A DNA stretch of 64,000 nucleotides, taken from the NCBI GenBank assembly GCA_964430565.1, contig CAYSFD010000005.1:100728-164727 (forward strand), in the 5' to 3' direction. The notes below the pieces were generated by a model. It did no database searches. It had not been told where the DNA came from and saw only the letters and a program-made list of their open reading frames with translations. Below are positions 53,783 to 62,391 of the stretch, in pieces. How positions within the stretch are numbered: the stretch's first letter is position 1; each line of letters opens with the position of its first letter. This DNA is from VBDM01 sp964430565. Lineage in GTDB: Bacteria > Pseudomonadota > Gammaproteobacteria > Burkholderiales > SG8-39. A program made the translations under genes and the position numbers.

Positions 53783-55124
53783 AGGCCCGGCTAGCTCTAT
53801 CCGCCTGCCAAACGGGATGCCGCAGTTTCCACTCGCCATTCTCGATAAGCCAAATGTGCGGCGACCGGAATCGATTGGCCAATCGTTCAAAATACTCTCG
53901 GGCCATAATCGGCTGCTCGAACATCTCTGAAGCCTCTGCGAACTCTTTCTTCGGCAGGCTCAAATACCCAAACAACTCGTCCGCGAAGCGATCCGGAAAC
54001 TCGTGGTCGAATCTCTTGACCAGAGCAACTCCCTCCGCACGGGTAATATCGCCCGACCGAATCTCTTGCGCGGCGTCGTAGCTCGCTCGACCAATTCCGA
54101 ATTTAACGCCGGTCGTGTAGTAATGCAGATCGTCAATCTGATCGTCAATGCTGTTGTACTTTGAGTATGTTCCCGGGGTTCGCTCCGGCGAGGCTTGAAA
54201 GCCCCCGTGCTCCACCGCGTAGTAATAACAGGCTTGCGGGTGCCACTTCAGGTAGTACCCGAGATAATGGACTTCAACATGATGCTCGGAAATGCGACTG
54301 GGATCGGCCGGGAGATACGGCTGAAGGTCGCTTGGGTCAACGCCGAAACGGGATTTCAAGTCACTAATTGAGACGCCGCCCAGATAGATCTTCGATTGAT
54401 CATCGGCCGTAAAGTATGACCAGTCGCGCGTAGCGGAATCCGTATCGCCGATTGGATTTCCGTATTCCGCCTCGTTCTCTCCATAAAACACGAGGGGAAC
54501 GTTGAATAGCAGCGCCATTTTGGGCGCAAGAGCCTTCTGCCCGAACATGAACGCCTGAAAGGGATGGAACAGCAGTTCGGTAGATAGCCGGGTCAACAAT
54601 CGATGTACGCGCCCGTTCGGAGTCATCAAGTAGTTGTCATGGCCGGCATGTATCCATGACTGGAAGTTCTTCCACCCCCATTCCGTGTAGAGATGAGGCG
54701 CCCACGTTACCGTCAATGGGTGCATGCCATACTTGTTCCTCAGAAGGTGCGAGGCATAAAAACTGTCCTTTCCCCCGGATCCAGGCACTATGCAATCATA
54801 AGACCCATCTCCCTTTCGATGACGGTTACACAGTTCCCAAAGCTGCCTTTCTCGCTCCTTCCAATCAATGCTCTGGTGCTTGCGTTCGGCAAAGGTGCAT
54901 GCATCACAAACACCCACTGCGTCAAAGTTGATCGTCTGTTTCTTGGTTTCCCTAGTGTGCTTGTACTCAACGGCCGAGTTGGGACGCTGATTGGAGATCA
55001 CGCACTTCTTGCAGTAGATGACTTTGTCTGGAAGGCCATACAGTGTGTTGGGATTGTTATTGCTTGCCGCAAACGGCGCGAGGTCTACTGGTCCCGGATA
55101 AGCAATCTTTTCCATCAATTTCAC
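53775..55124 (-). CDS. N-acetyl sugar amidotransferase (PseA/LegA/WbpG type)
   Basis: This 449-residue protein of the ATP pyrophosphatase family has the PP-loop PGSGGKDS (114-121). Two CxxC pairs come first: Cys38/Cys41 in YCKKC and Cys73/Cys76 in VCDAC, a likely zinc site. With HisH2/HisF2 ammonia it adenylates and amidates an N-acetyl group, giving an N-acetimidoyl (acetamidino) sugar. Related enzymes are WbpG of Pseudomonas LPS and PseA/PtmG of Campylobacter flagellin glycans. It overlaps the CBS-nucleotidyltransferase gene by ATGA. Confidence 0.92.
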   Translation of the reverse strand: MKLMEKIAYPGPVDLAPFAASNNNPNTLYGLPDKVIYCKKCVISNQRPNSAVEYKHTRETKKQTINFDAVGVCDACTFAERKHQSIDWKERERQLWELCNRHRKGDGSYDCIVPGSGGKDSFYASHLLRNKYGMHPLTVTWAPHLYTEWGWKNFQSWIHAGHDNYLMTPNGRVHRLLTRLSTELLFHPFQAFMFGQKALAPKMALLFNVPLVFYGENEAEYGNPIGDTDSATRDWSYFTADDQSKIYLGGVSISDLKSRFGVDPSDLQPYLPADPSRISEHHVEVHYLGYYLKWHPQACYYYAVEHGGFQASPERTPGTYSKYNSIDDQIDDLHYYTTGVKFGIGRASYDAAQEIRSGDITRAEGVALVKRFDHEFPDRFADELFGYLSLPKKEFAEASEMFEQPIMAREYFERLANRFRSPHIWLIENGEWKLRHPVWQADRASRACE

Positions 55125-56176
55125 CTACCGACTTGCGTGGACGCCCGGCTAAAATCATCAGGCCTTCCTACATCCAACCAAGGTTCATGCATGGGATATG
55201 CAAGCGTGCGCAAGGCTTTCCCCTGCAATCGTTCAAATAGCGCCGGCATGTCACAGCGTTCATCTCGATTCAATTCATCCAGCACAGAAGGATCAAGGGA
55301 GTAGACGCCGGCATTGATCTGAGTTCGTGCAATCGGCTTTTCTTCGAAACCAATAATCTCCAAGCCTCTCGTCTGCACGACCCCAAACGGATGCTGCCAC
55401 TCGTGAAGTCGCACGGCCATAGTCGCCGTCGCAGTATGTCGGACGTGGAAATCCAGAAGCTCTCCATATCGGATATCGGTAAGCACGTCGCCATTGCTTA
55501 CTATGAACGGGAGGATGGGGCGCGGATCGAGTAGACCCAGTGCGCCAGCCGTGCCCAATGCTGATCTTTCACGCAGATACTCAATGCGTACCTGCCAGCG
55601 ATCGCCGTTGCCGAAGTGTTGCTCTATCATGTGGCCAAGATAGCGGATGGCCAAGACAAAGTGCATGAAACCCTCAGCCTTGGCACGCTCGATAATGTGC
55701 TCCAGCATAGGTTTGCCGGCTACCTGCAGCAGAGGCTTAGGTACTGTTTCGGTGTGCGGGCGAAGCCGCGTACCCAGGCCGCCCGCCATAATTACCATCA
55801 TGTTGCTTCGCACTGGCGGAGTGCCCATGTCATCCCACAGGTGCAAGCCCACAAGGCGATGGACTTCATCCACCACCGGTAACTGATGAATCCTGTTCGC
55901 GCGCATTAACTGGACCACTGTGTCGCGGCTCATTTCCGGCGGCACGACCCATGAGTCCCGATGAATGATGCTGTCGATTCGGCTGTTAAGGTCCGAACCG
56001 CGCAACAGACCGCGCCGGATATCGCCGTCGGTAATCGTTCCGACCAACTTGCCGTCCGGCGTGACCACCAAGACGATCTGAATGCCGACTTGATTCAGGT
56101 TCTGAATAGCTTGCTGAATCGTCGAATCGGCGGGCAATAATGCTCGCTGCCAGATCGAGTCGGATATTGCGGTCAT
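55121..56176 (-). CDS. CBS-domain sugar nucleotidyltransferase (PtmE-like)
   Basis: The 351 residues have two N-terminal CBS domains (about 10-120: VLVVTPDGKLVGTITDGDIR, then HQLPVVDEVHRLVGLH). A nucleotidyltransferase domain starts VIMAGGLGTRLRPHTETVPK near 128, followed by ALGTAGAL and FIVSNGDVLTD with the metal-binding Asp. PtmE of Campylobacter makes GDP-GlcN for the legionaminic path. The same role is likely here, since neighbours are leg genes. ATG 56176 is chosen; the upstream frame to 56209 overlaps the neuC stop. Confidence 0.9.
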   Translation of the reverse strand: MTAISDSIWQRALLPADSTIQQAIQNLNQVGIQIVLVVTPDGKLVGTITDGDIRRGLLRGSDLNSRIDSIIHRDSWVVPPEMSRDTVVQLMRANRIHQLPVVDEVHRLVGLHLWDDMGTPPVRSNMMVIMAGGLGTRLRPHTETVPKPLLQVAGKPMLEHIIERAKAEGFMHFVLAIRYLGHMIEQHFGNGDRWQVRIEYLRERSALGTAGALGLLDPRPILPFIVSNGDVLTDIRYGELLDFHVRHTATATMAVRLHEWQHPFGVVQTRGLEIIGFEEKPIARTQINAGVYSLDPSVLDELNRDERCDMPALFERLQGKALRTLAYPMHEPWLDVGRPDDFSRASTQVGR

Positions 56177-56192
56177 TGTCGATGATCCCAGA

Positions 56193-57353
56193 TTAAACCT
56201 GCGGCCCAAGAAATTGCTTCTTCAGGATGTCATCGAGTCGATGGCTCCTGATCGTTTGCACGACCTTCTCAGTCGCCCCGCCCTCGCCATATGGATTGAC
56301 TACACGAGCTAGCATACTTTGGAAATCAGCCTCGAAGAGTCTCTGAATGGCCCTGGAGATGCTCACACGATTGGGCTCGCAGTCAATCACGCTATCTGCC
56401 CTTATCCGACCCCGCTGGCGATCGCCGATATTGACAGTTCCCCTCTTAAAGCTCGGCGCTTCCGTCAACCCGCTCGAAGAATTCCCGACCACTCCATCCA
56501 CTTGACGAATACACGATAGATAGCGCAGGTGGCCCAGGGAAGTGTGCGCACAGGCGTTCGCATGGTCCTGCACAAAGGCACGGATCATTTGAATCAGGAT
56601 CCTGCCGTCCGTGTCAGCGTTTGGCAGGGAGAAAATCAGATGGGTATCCTTCATCTCTTCCAGCACAGCCAGCAACTCCGCCATCTGATCCGCGGCGGTA
56701 GCATTCTCAAGCGTTACGGGATGGAATGTGACCAGCAGATTCCGTTTGCCAAGCTTGAATCCGATGGACTCCTCAAGCTCTGCGCGGTCAAGCAAGTTTA
56801 GTCGTTTGATGTTGTCGATCCCGAGACCGCCCACCAGAAAAACACGCTCAGGATCCTCCCCGAGCTGAATCACCCGTTGGCGGTATTCTTCCGCAGCGAC
56901 AAAATGGAGATGCGCCATCTTTGTGATTGAGTGCCGCATTGCGTCGTCAATCACGCCTTCTGTGAGCTCGCCGCCATGCAGATGCGCAATCGGTATTCTG
57001 GTGACCATTGCGACTGAAGCGGCAGAAAAAATCTCGAAGCGGTCCCCGAGGACCAAAAGCAAGTCAGGCTGCAATTCTGCAAACGCATCGGCGAGCCCGA
57101 TCATGCCAAGCCCCATTGACTTGGCCACTCCCGCTGGCGTGTCAGAGCTCAGCAATATTGGCACCTTGCGATCTATCCGGAACCCGTCTTTCTCAATCTC
57201 GCGATAGGTAAGCCCGAATTCCGGCGACAGATGCATACCGGTGGCGACGATCTGAAGCGTCATTTCGGGATCGCCTGCAATACCGCGCATCACCCAGTGT
57301 AGAAGGCCGTATTCGGCGCGAGTTCCCGTGACTACGCAGACCTTCCGGGTCAT
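56193..57353 (-). CDS. neuC: Hydrolysing nucleotide-sugar 2-epimerase (NeuC/LegG)
   Basis: This 386-residue GT-B-fold epimerase has KVCVVTGTRAEYGLLHWVM at 4-22 and LLLVLGDRFEIFSAASVAMV near 95. The DAMRHSITKMAHLHFVA block is near 137 and VVGNSSSGLTEAPSFKRGTV near 288. It removes the nucleotide and inverts C2 of a 2,4-diacetamido sugar nucleotide to give 2,4-diacetamido-2,4,6-trideoxymannose, the precursor for LegI. Whether it uses UDP-bacillosamine or a GDP form cannot be read. It overlaps neuB by ATGA. Confidence 0.92.
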   Translation of the reverse strand: MTRKVCVVTGTRAEYGLLHWVMRGIAGDPEMTLQIVATGMHLSPEFGLTYREIEKDGFRIDRKVPILLSSDTPAGVAKSMGLGMIGLADAFAELQPDLLLVLGDRFEIFSAASVAMVTRIPIAHLHGGELTEGVIDDAMRHSITKMAHLHFVAAEEYRQRVIQLGEDPERVFLVGGLGIDNIKRLNLLDRAELEESIGFKLGKRNLLVTFHPVTLENATAADQMAELLAVLEEMKDTHLIFSLPNADTDGRILIQMIRAFVQDHANACAHTSLGHLRYLSCIRQVDGVVGNSSSGLTEAPSFKRGTVNIGDRQRGRIRADSVIDCEPNRVSISRAIQRLFEADFQSMLARVVNPYGEGGATEKVVQTIRSHRLDDILKKQFLGPQV

Positions 57354-58357
57354 ATCTCGATCAACTCATCCACAGCAAAATCGCGGGGTGCTTTGCGACC
57401 CAGCACTTCATCCCAGCGCATGGGTGATATGCCGGTGCCGGGGCGCTTGGCGATCAGATTGAACTCGGTGAATGCCTCTCCGGCCCGAATGGCGCGGCCG
57501 GCGACGAGTGATTTGCGAGTGACAGAAATGTTCTTTGCTTCGCTCGCGCTCGGACGCTTGATTCCATCGCCAAGCGCTCGCTCGATGTTGCGAATCGCGA
57601 CAACCATGTCCCTCAGTTCCTCGGGCTCCAGGCTTGCTTTGTGATCGGGGCCGGGAAGCTTGCGGCTAAGCGTGAAGTGCTTCTCGATGATGCGCGCACC
57701 AAGCGCCACGGCCGCAATCGGGACTTCGATGCCCAGCGTGTGGTCCGAATAACCCATCGAAACGCCAAATGCATCACGAATAGTGAGCATGGCCCGAAGG
57801 TTTACATCCCCCATTGGCGTCGGGTACTCGGTATTGCAGTGGAGCACCGTGACTTTAGTGCGTGCCGTGCCAGCCTTTTCAAGGACGTTCAGTGCGTCTT
57901 CAATCTCACCAAGGTTTGCCATCCCCGTGGAAAGAATGACCTCTCTACCCAACGAGCCTAAGTAGCGCAGGTACGGCAAGTTCGTGATTTCGCCAGAGGG
58001 AATCTTGAAGAAGTCCACTCCAAGTTCAACAAGCAGGTCGATGCTTTCCTTGTCAAACCCACTGGAAGAAAAGCGAATCCCGCGGGCGTTGCAGCGGGCC
58101 ATCAGTTCAGCATGCATGACGCGGCTGAGTTCAAGGTGACGGAGCATTGAGTGCTGGGACTCATTGGCATCGGCGGTCCGGGACTGGTACTCGGCTTTTC
58201 TCGCTTGCGCGGTCACCAGTCGATCAGCGCTAAAGGTTTGGAACTTGACGACATCCGCTCTGGCAGCGGCAGCGGCATCGACAAGGTCGCGGGCAAGAGC
58301 CATGTCGCCGTTGTGATTGACGCCGGCCTCGGCGATGATAAGGACGGGACTATGCAC
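57350..58357 (-). CDS. neuB: N-acetylneuraminate/legionaminate synthase (NeuB/LegI)
   Basis: This 335-residue enzyme condenses the 2,4-diacetamido-trideoxymannose with phosphoenolpyruvate. The TIM barrel shows LIIAEAGVNHNGDMALARDL at 6-25, VVKFQTFSAD, LHCNTEYPTPMGDVNL near 180, and MGYSDHTLGIEVPIAAVALG with the metal-binding His near 211. The C-terminal SAF domain (about 275-335) includes SLVAGRAIRAGEAFTEFNL. The GTG start giving MHSPVLIIAEAG lies just after the acetyltransferase stop. Neighbours indicate legionaminic rather than neuraminic acid. Confidence 0.93.
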   Translation of the reverse strand: MHSPVLIIAEAGVNHNGDMALARDLVDAAAAARADVVKFQTFSADRLVTAQARKAEYQSRTADANESQHSMLRHLELSRVMHAELMARCNARGIRFSSSGFDKESIDLLVELGVDFFKIPSGEITNLPYLRYLGSLGREVILSTGMANLGEIEDALNVLEKAGTARTKVTVLHCNTEYPTPMGDVNLRAMLTIRDAFGVSMGYSDHTLGIEVPIAAVALGARIIEKHFTLSRKLPGPDHKASLEPEELRDMVVAIRNIERALGDGIKRPSASEAKNISVTRKSLVAGRAIRAGEAFTEFNLIAKRPGTGISPMRWDEVLGRKAPRDFAVDELIEI

Positions 58358-58359
58358 CT

Positions 58360-58983
58360 TTACTCTGCCTTTAGAACCTTGGAGTGGTCGCGGTGGCTCC
58401 GTAGCACCGGTACGCACATGCCAACAATACAACCCATGCCCAATGTGATGCCTTCGCGCAACACGGCGCCGCTTCCGAGGAAGGTTCCAGTGCCGACGGT
58501 GACACCACCGTTGACTATCGCACCAGTAGAAATGTGGCAGTGATCCCCGATGACTGCATCGTGCTCAATAAGCGATTGACAATTGACTATACAGTTCCTG
58601 CCTATGCGGGCACCGGCGTTGATCAGTGCACCATGCATTACGATGCTTCCCGTCCCGATCTGGGCATGCGGAGATACGTACGCTCGGGGCGAAATAACCG
58701 TCGGCAGCGTGAAGCCCAGTTCCAGGAGTTGCGTAAACAAGCGTATTCGCACCTCGGGGGTCTCGATCTGCCCGACGACGATCAGCGCGTTGTTGCATTC
58801 ATCCTTTAGCAATCTCAGGGCTTCGTCCGTTCCCAGTACAGAGAAGCCAAGCACCTTGCTCCCCACTTCTCTAGGCAGGCCAACCAGTCCAACGATGGAG
58901 TAGCGCCCCTCCTGCTCCAGGACATCAATGCAGGAACGGGCATGACCGCCCGATCCCACGAGGAGTATTGGAGGCTTGCTCAC
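58360..58983 (-). CDS. Sugar N-acetyltransferase (LegH/NeuD-like)
   Basis: The 207 residues comprise an N-terminal Rossmann-like part (ILLVGSGGHARSCIDVLEQE at 6-25) and a left-handed beta helix of hexapeptide repeats. NCQSLIEHDAVIGDHCHIST is near 134, with the acetyl-transfer His in EHDAV. It probably acetylates the 4-amino group of a GDP- or UDP-4-amino sugar in the legionaminic path. The GTG start gives a family-like N-terminus. It is the second PglD/NeuD-type enzyme in the window (compare 35505-36146). Confidence 0.88.
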   Translation of the reverse strand: MSKPPILLVGSGGHARSCIDVLEQEGRYSIVGLVGLPREVGSKVLGFSVLGTDEALRLLKDECNNALIVVGQIETPEVRIRLFTQLLELGFTLPTVISPRAYVSPHAQIGTGSIVMHGALINAGARIGRNCIVNCQSLIEHDAVIGDHCHISTGAIVNGGVTVGTGTFLGSGAVLREGITLGMGCIVGMCVPVLRSHRDHSKVLKAE

Positions 58984-59049
58984 GCTGCGGTCTGCGCCAG
59001 GTGCGCGCAACCCCCGTCTCCCGAATCGATATTCAATATGGCCGCTCTC

Positions 59050-60867
59050 TTATGCATGATCCTGGGGTTCCTCAAGCTTCCTGGACACCGGACCCGCAAG
59101 CATCTCCGTCGGGGACCCTGAGGAGACGATACTTCCCTTCTCGAGGCGGTAAATTCGATCGCAATGCTCGACCGTCGAAAAACGATGCGCCACGATGAAG
59201 ATGGTCTTCGCGCCATGCAGCGAGCGCACGGCCTGCATAACCCCGGTCTCGGTTGCGGTGTCCAGGGCGCTTGTGGCCTCGTCGAGCACCAGCACATCCG
59301 GCTCGTGATACAAGGCGCGGGCGATGCCTATGCGCTGCCGCTGCCCGCCTGAAAGGCGGATACCGCGCTCGCCCACCATGGTCTGTATGCCGCCCGGCAG
59401 CTCGCCGACGAATGTATCCAGCTGCGCTGCGCGCAACGCGCGCCAGATTCCCGCATCATCGATGGATTCGTCAGGCAGTCCAAACGCAATATTTCGTCGC
59501 AACGAATCGTCTGTCAGGAAGATCGTCTGCGGGACATATCCGATTTGGTCCTGCCATTCGCGCAAGCAGGTACGAATGTCGACGCCATCCACGCACACTT
59601 CGCCTCGCGATGGAATGAGAAGTCCGAGGAGGACGTCAACGAGCGTGCTCTTTCCGGCTCCGCTGGAGCCGACAAAGCCGATAGTTTCGCCGCGACGTAC
59701 TTCAAAGCTGACCTCCGCCAACGCGGGTTGGTGACCCCTTGGATACATGTAGGTGACGTTGCGCATCTCAAGCGACGCGTGAAGGATGCGCTTTGAACCA
59801 ACGTGAACGGTTGAAACTGGCGCACTATCGGGCGTCAGTTCGGCATTCAGCGTATTGATCACCGGCAGCCCGTATCGCAACGACTGCAGGGATGCCAGGA
59901 TTCGACTGAGCGACGGCATCAAACGAAACGCCGCGGCAGTGAACAGTGCCAGGGTGGGCACGAACGCCTCAACAGCCCGGCCCTGGCCGACCATCGCCAA
60001 CACCAGGATCGCCAGTCCGACTACCGCGAGGACTTCGAGCCAGAGCCGAGGCAGCTGACTCCACGTTGATGCTGATTGGCCGACCGCTGCCGCCTCGGCG
60101 TTGTGCACTTCGTACTGCGCCAGAAACTCGGCTTCACGGCCGAGCAACATCAGCTCCTTGACGCCTCCGAGACCCTGTTGTAAATGCTGAATCCGCAATC
60201 CCTCGTGCAGCTGCCGCGCCTCTCCCCAGCGCAGAATCCGGCCGCGCATCAGGTAATGGATACCCCACGGTGCAATTCCCATGACGGGAAGAACAATCAA
60301 CGTGCCAACCGGCTCGACCGTGAAAAGGAGTACGCAAAGCCCGAACAGTACGAGCGCCTCCGTCAGCAGTTGCATGCCCGGAAGCATGGCATTGAAGGTA
60401 AACACCTGAACCTCACCTGTAACGTTGCGGATCAGCTCGGCCGAGTTCCGCTCCAGATGAAAAGTGTATGGCCGGCGAAGATATGAGGTGAACAATCGCT
60501 GTGATAATTGCCGCTGGATTCCAAAGGCGAACCGCATTTGTCGCCACGTCAGGAATCCAAGGAAGATCGACTTGCAGGCATAGACTGCTACGAGAACCAG
60601 CATCGCGCCGACGATGACGATTCCGTGTTCCGGCGCACCGAACAGGATCCAAATCTCACGAAGGACAGCGTATTTGCTGACAGCATCCGGCTGTGAAAGT
60701 AACCCGATCACCGGAATAACCAAACCCACACCGACGGTCTCAAATGCCATTCCGACGACCATCAACCCCATGATGAGCCATCCGGCGCGCCGATCGTCCG
60801 GTGTCAGCAGCGCCCAGATACCCCGCAGCATCGATTGCGGATCGCCGACCGCTGCGGTATCGCTCAT
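59050..60867 (-). CDS. ABC transporter, PglK-like lipid-linked oligosaccharide flippase
   Basis: The 605 residues form a half-transporter with about six transmembrane helices to residue 325. The ATPase domain has Walker A FVGSSGAGKSTLVDVLLG near 402, Q-loop YVPQTIFLTDDSLRRNIAFG, signature LSGGQRQRIGIARALYHEP near 505 and Walker B VLVLDEATSALDT. The length and its place in a glycan locus suggest PglK, which flips undecaprenyl-pyrophosphate oligosaccharide, not MsbA (present at 23790-25550). It overlaps legB by ATGA. Confidence 0.88.
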   Translation of the reverse strand: MSDTAAVGDPQSMLRGIWALLTPDDRRAGWLIMGLMVVGMAFETVGVGLVIPVIGLLSQPDAVSKYAVLREIWILFGAPEHGIVIVGAMLVLVAVYACKSIFLGFLTWRQMRFAFGIQRQLSQRLFTSYLRRPYTFHLERNSAELIRNVTGEVQVFTFNAMLPGMQLLTEALVLFGLCVLLFTVEPVGTLIVLPVMGIAPWGIHYLMRGRILRWGEARQLHEGLRIQHLQQGLGGVKELMLLGREAEFLAQYEVHNAEAAAVGQSASTWSQLPRLWLEVLAVVGLAILVLAMVGQGRAVEAFVPTLALFTAAAFRLMPSLSRILASLQSLRYGLPVINTLNAELTPDSAPVSTVHVGSKRILHASLEMRNVTYMYPRGHQPALAEVSFEVRRGETIGFVGSSGAGKSTLVDVLLGLLIPSRGEVCVDGVDIRTCLREWQDQIGYVPQTIFLTDDSLRRNIAFGLPDESIDDAGIWRALRAAQLDTFVGELPGGIQTMVGERGIRLSGGQRQRIGIARALYHEPDVLVLDEATSALDTATETGVMQAVRSLHGAKTIFIVAHRFSTVEHCDRIYRLEKGSIVSSGSPTEMLAGPVSRKLEEPQDHA

Positions 60868-61865
60868 AGGTTGTAGATCTCGGCCTTGTAGGCCGCCAAA
60901 TTGGCAGGATCGCGAAACCACTCGCAGGTGAGCGCGAGGCCACGGCGCAACCCCTCGCGACCGCCGTACTCGGGTGCCCAGCCGGCGAGGTCGCGCGCCT
61001 TGGAGTTGTCCGCCCAGAGGCGCTCGACCTCGCTGAGAGGAGGCCGCACCCGCTCGGCGTCGGTCTCGATCTCGATCTCCACCCCCATCGCCTCGGCGAT
61101 CAGCCGGGCCGTGTCGCCAATCGAGATCTCGAAGTTGCTGCCGACGTTGATCACCTCGCCAACCGCCTTGCTCGATTCCATGATAGCGATGAAACTGCGC
61201 ACCGTGTCTTGAACGAAACTGAAATCGCGCGTGGGATGCTGCGCGCCAAGGCGGATGCGGCGCTTGCCGCCGGCAATCTGGGTGATGATCGTCGGGATTA
61301 CCGCTCGCGCAGACTGGCGGGGACCGTAGGTGTTGAACGGGCGGATGGTCGCGACCGGTACGCCGAAGGAGCAGAAGAACGAATAGGCGATCTGGTCCGC
61401 GCCGATCTTCGAGGCCGAGTAAGGCGACTGGCCCTGCAGCGGGTGGTCCTCGGTGATGGGAACAAAGCGGGCCGTCCCGTAGACCTCGCTCGTCGAGGTA
61501 TGCACCACCCGGGCCGTGCCAAGCTCCCGCGCCGCCTGCAACACGTTCAACGTACCCTTGACGTTGGTGTCGACGTACGTGTCCGGGGAGTGATAGGAGT
61601 ATGGGATCGCGATCAGGGCGGCAAGGTGCAGCACCCTATCGCAGCCTTTCATCGCCTGGCGTACGCCGTGGGGATCGCGCACATCGCCAGCGAAGACCTC
61701 GAACTGCCCGCGTACATCCGGCGTCGCGCGGTCGAGCCAGCCCCACGAGTTGAACGAGTTGTAGAAGACGAAGGCGCGGACTCGGTGACCGGCACGCACC
61801 AGGGACTCGACGAGATGCGAACCAATGAAGCCGTCGGCGCCAGTGACAAGTATGCGTTTGCTCAT
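60864..61865 (-). CDS. legB: NAD-dependent 4,6-dehydratase LegB
   Basis: This 333-residue extended SDR has RILVTGADGFIGSHLVESLV at 4-23. The LegB-typical FYNSFNSWGWLD near 34 is followed by HLAALIAIPYSYHSPDTYVD near 80, TSTSEVYGTARFVPI, QSPYSASKIGADQIA with the catalytic Tyr-Lys, and RPFNTYGPRQSARAVIPTII. It converts a GlcNAc nucleotide, GDP-GlcNAc in Campylobacter, to the 4-keto-6-deoxy form, the first step to legionaminic acid. The usual next gene, legC aminotransferase, is absent; an ABC transporter follows instead. Confidence 0.93.
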   Translation of the reverse strand: MSKRILVTGADGFIGSHLVESLVRAGHRVRAFVFYNSFNSWGWLDRATPDVRGQFEVFAGDVRDPHGVRQAMKGCDRVLHLAALIAIPYSYHSPDTYVDTNVKGTLNVLQAARELGTARVVHTSTSEVYGTARFVPITEDHPLQGQSPYSASKIGADQIAYSFFCSFGVPVATIRPFNTYGPRQSARAVIPTIITQIAGGKRRIRLGAQHPTRDFSFVQDTVRSFIAIMESSKAVGEVINVGSNFEISIGDTARLIAEAMGVEIEIETDAERVRPPLSEVERLWADNSKARDLAGWAPEYGGREGLRRGLALTCEWFRDPANLAAYKAEIYNL

Positions 61866-61868
61866 CGA

Positions 61869-62210
61869 TCACTCCGGGCGCGAGACGCGGCGCAGCTCGA
61901 TCTCGCGCTTGAGATTTTCAATCTCGCGCTCCAGGTTTTCGTATTCATTCACCTTGTATTTCAAGAAGCGCACCGTGACGCGGGCTTTCTCGGTGATACC
62001 GCGGCGGGTCAGCAGGTACATGTAGGCCTGCTTGTTCTGGCTGTTCTTGAAGTTGTTGGCTTTGACCATGCCCTTTTCGATCAGAGCTTGCAGGCAATAG
62101 TTGACTTTGCCGAGGCTGATGCCGAGCGTGCGCGCGAGGTCGCGCTGGCTCATCTGCGGGTCTTCTTCCAGGAGGCGCAGGATCTTGTAACGGTACTCGT
62201 CGGAAAGCAT
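61869..62210 (-). CDS. MarR-family EPS-associated transcriptional regulator
   Basis: The 113 residues contain a winged helix (about 3-65: SDEYRYKILRLLEEDPQMSQ, then RDLARTLGISLGKVNYCLQA). A C-terminal coiled coil (NEYENLEREIENLKREIELR) follows. This is the small regulator linked to exopolysaccharide loci. It likely controls legB and the genes after it. A perfect inverted repeat at 62226-62240 lies 16 bases before its ATG and is a good candidate site for autoregulation. A TTG at 62231 is an alternative start but lies inside that repeat. Confidence 0.9.
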   Translation of the reverse strand: MLSDEYRYKILRLLEEDPQMSQRDLARTLGISLGKVNYCLQALIEKGMVKANNFKNSQNKQAYMYLLTRRGITEKARVTVRFLKYKVNEYENLEREIENLKREIELRRVSRPE

Positions 62211-62225
62211 GCTCCGGGGGCCTGC

Positions 62226-62240
62226 GTTCAACGGTTGAAC
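62226..62240. promoter_or_regulatory. Candidate operator: 15-bp inverted repeat before the MarR-type regulator
   Basis: GTTCAAC and GTTGAAC flank a single central G, a perfect two-fold symmetric site of MarR size. It lies in the leader of the EPS regulator and between it and pseB. Binding is inferred from position and symmetry only. Confidence 0.5.
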
Positions 62241-62391
62241 AGAGGCCCTATTAGACCGCGAAATGGCCCGGCTGGCAAGCGGGGGCTACAACCGGGTGAG
62301 CCAGGGATGCGAAGCGGGGAGGCGGCCGATTCGACCGTGCTTGATGCTTCGTAGATTCATGCAGCGCGCATGGAAGCGCGCGCGTGGAGGT

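Noticed and set aside
53783..53890. N-terminal extension of HisF2
   Set aside because: The extra 36 residues are encoded over the end of the amidotransferase gene and are absent from HisF proteins, which begin near RLIARLD.
61209..62354. Plus-strand open frame of 381 codons opposite legB and the MarR regulator
   Set aside because: It spans two genes on the other strand that have clear family signatures. No ribosome binding site or domain is seen.
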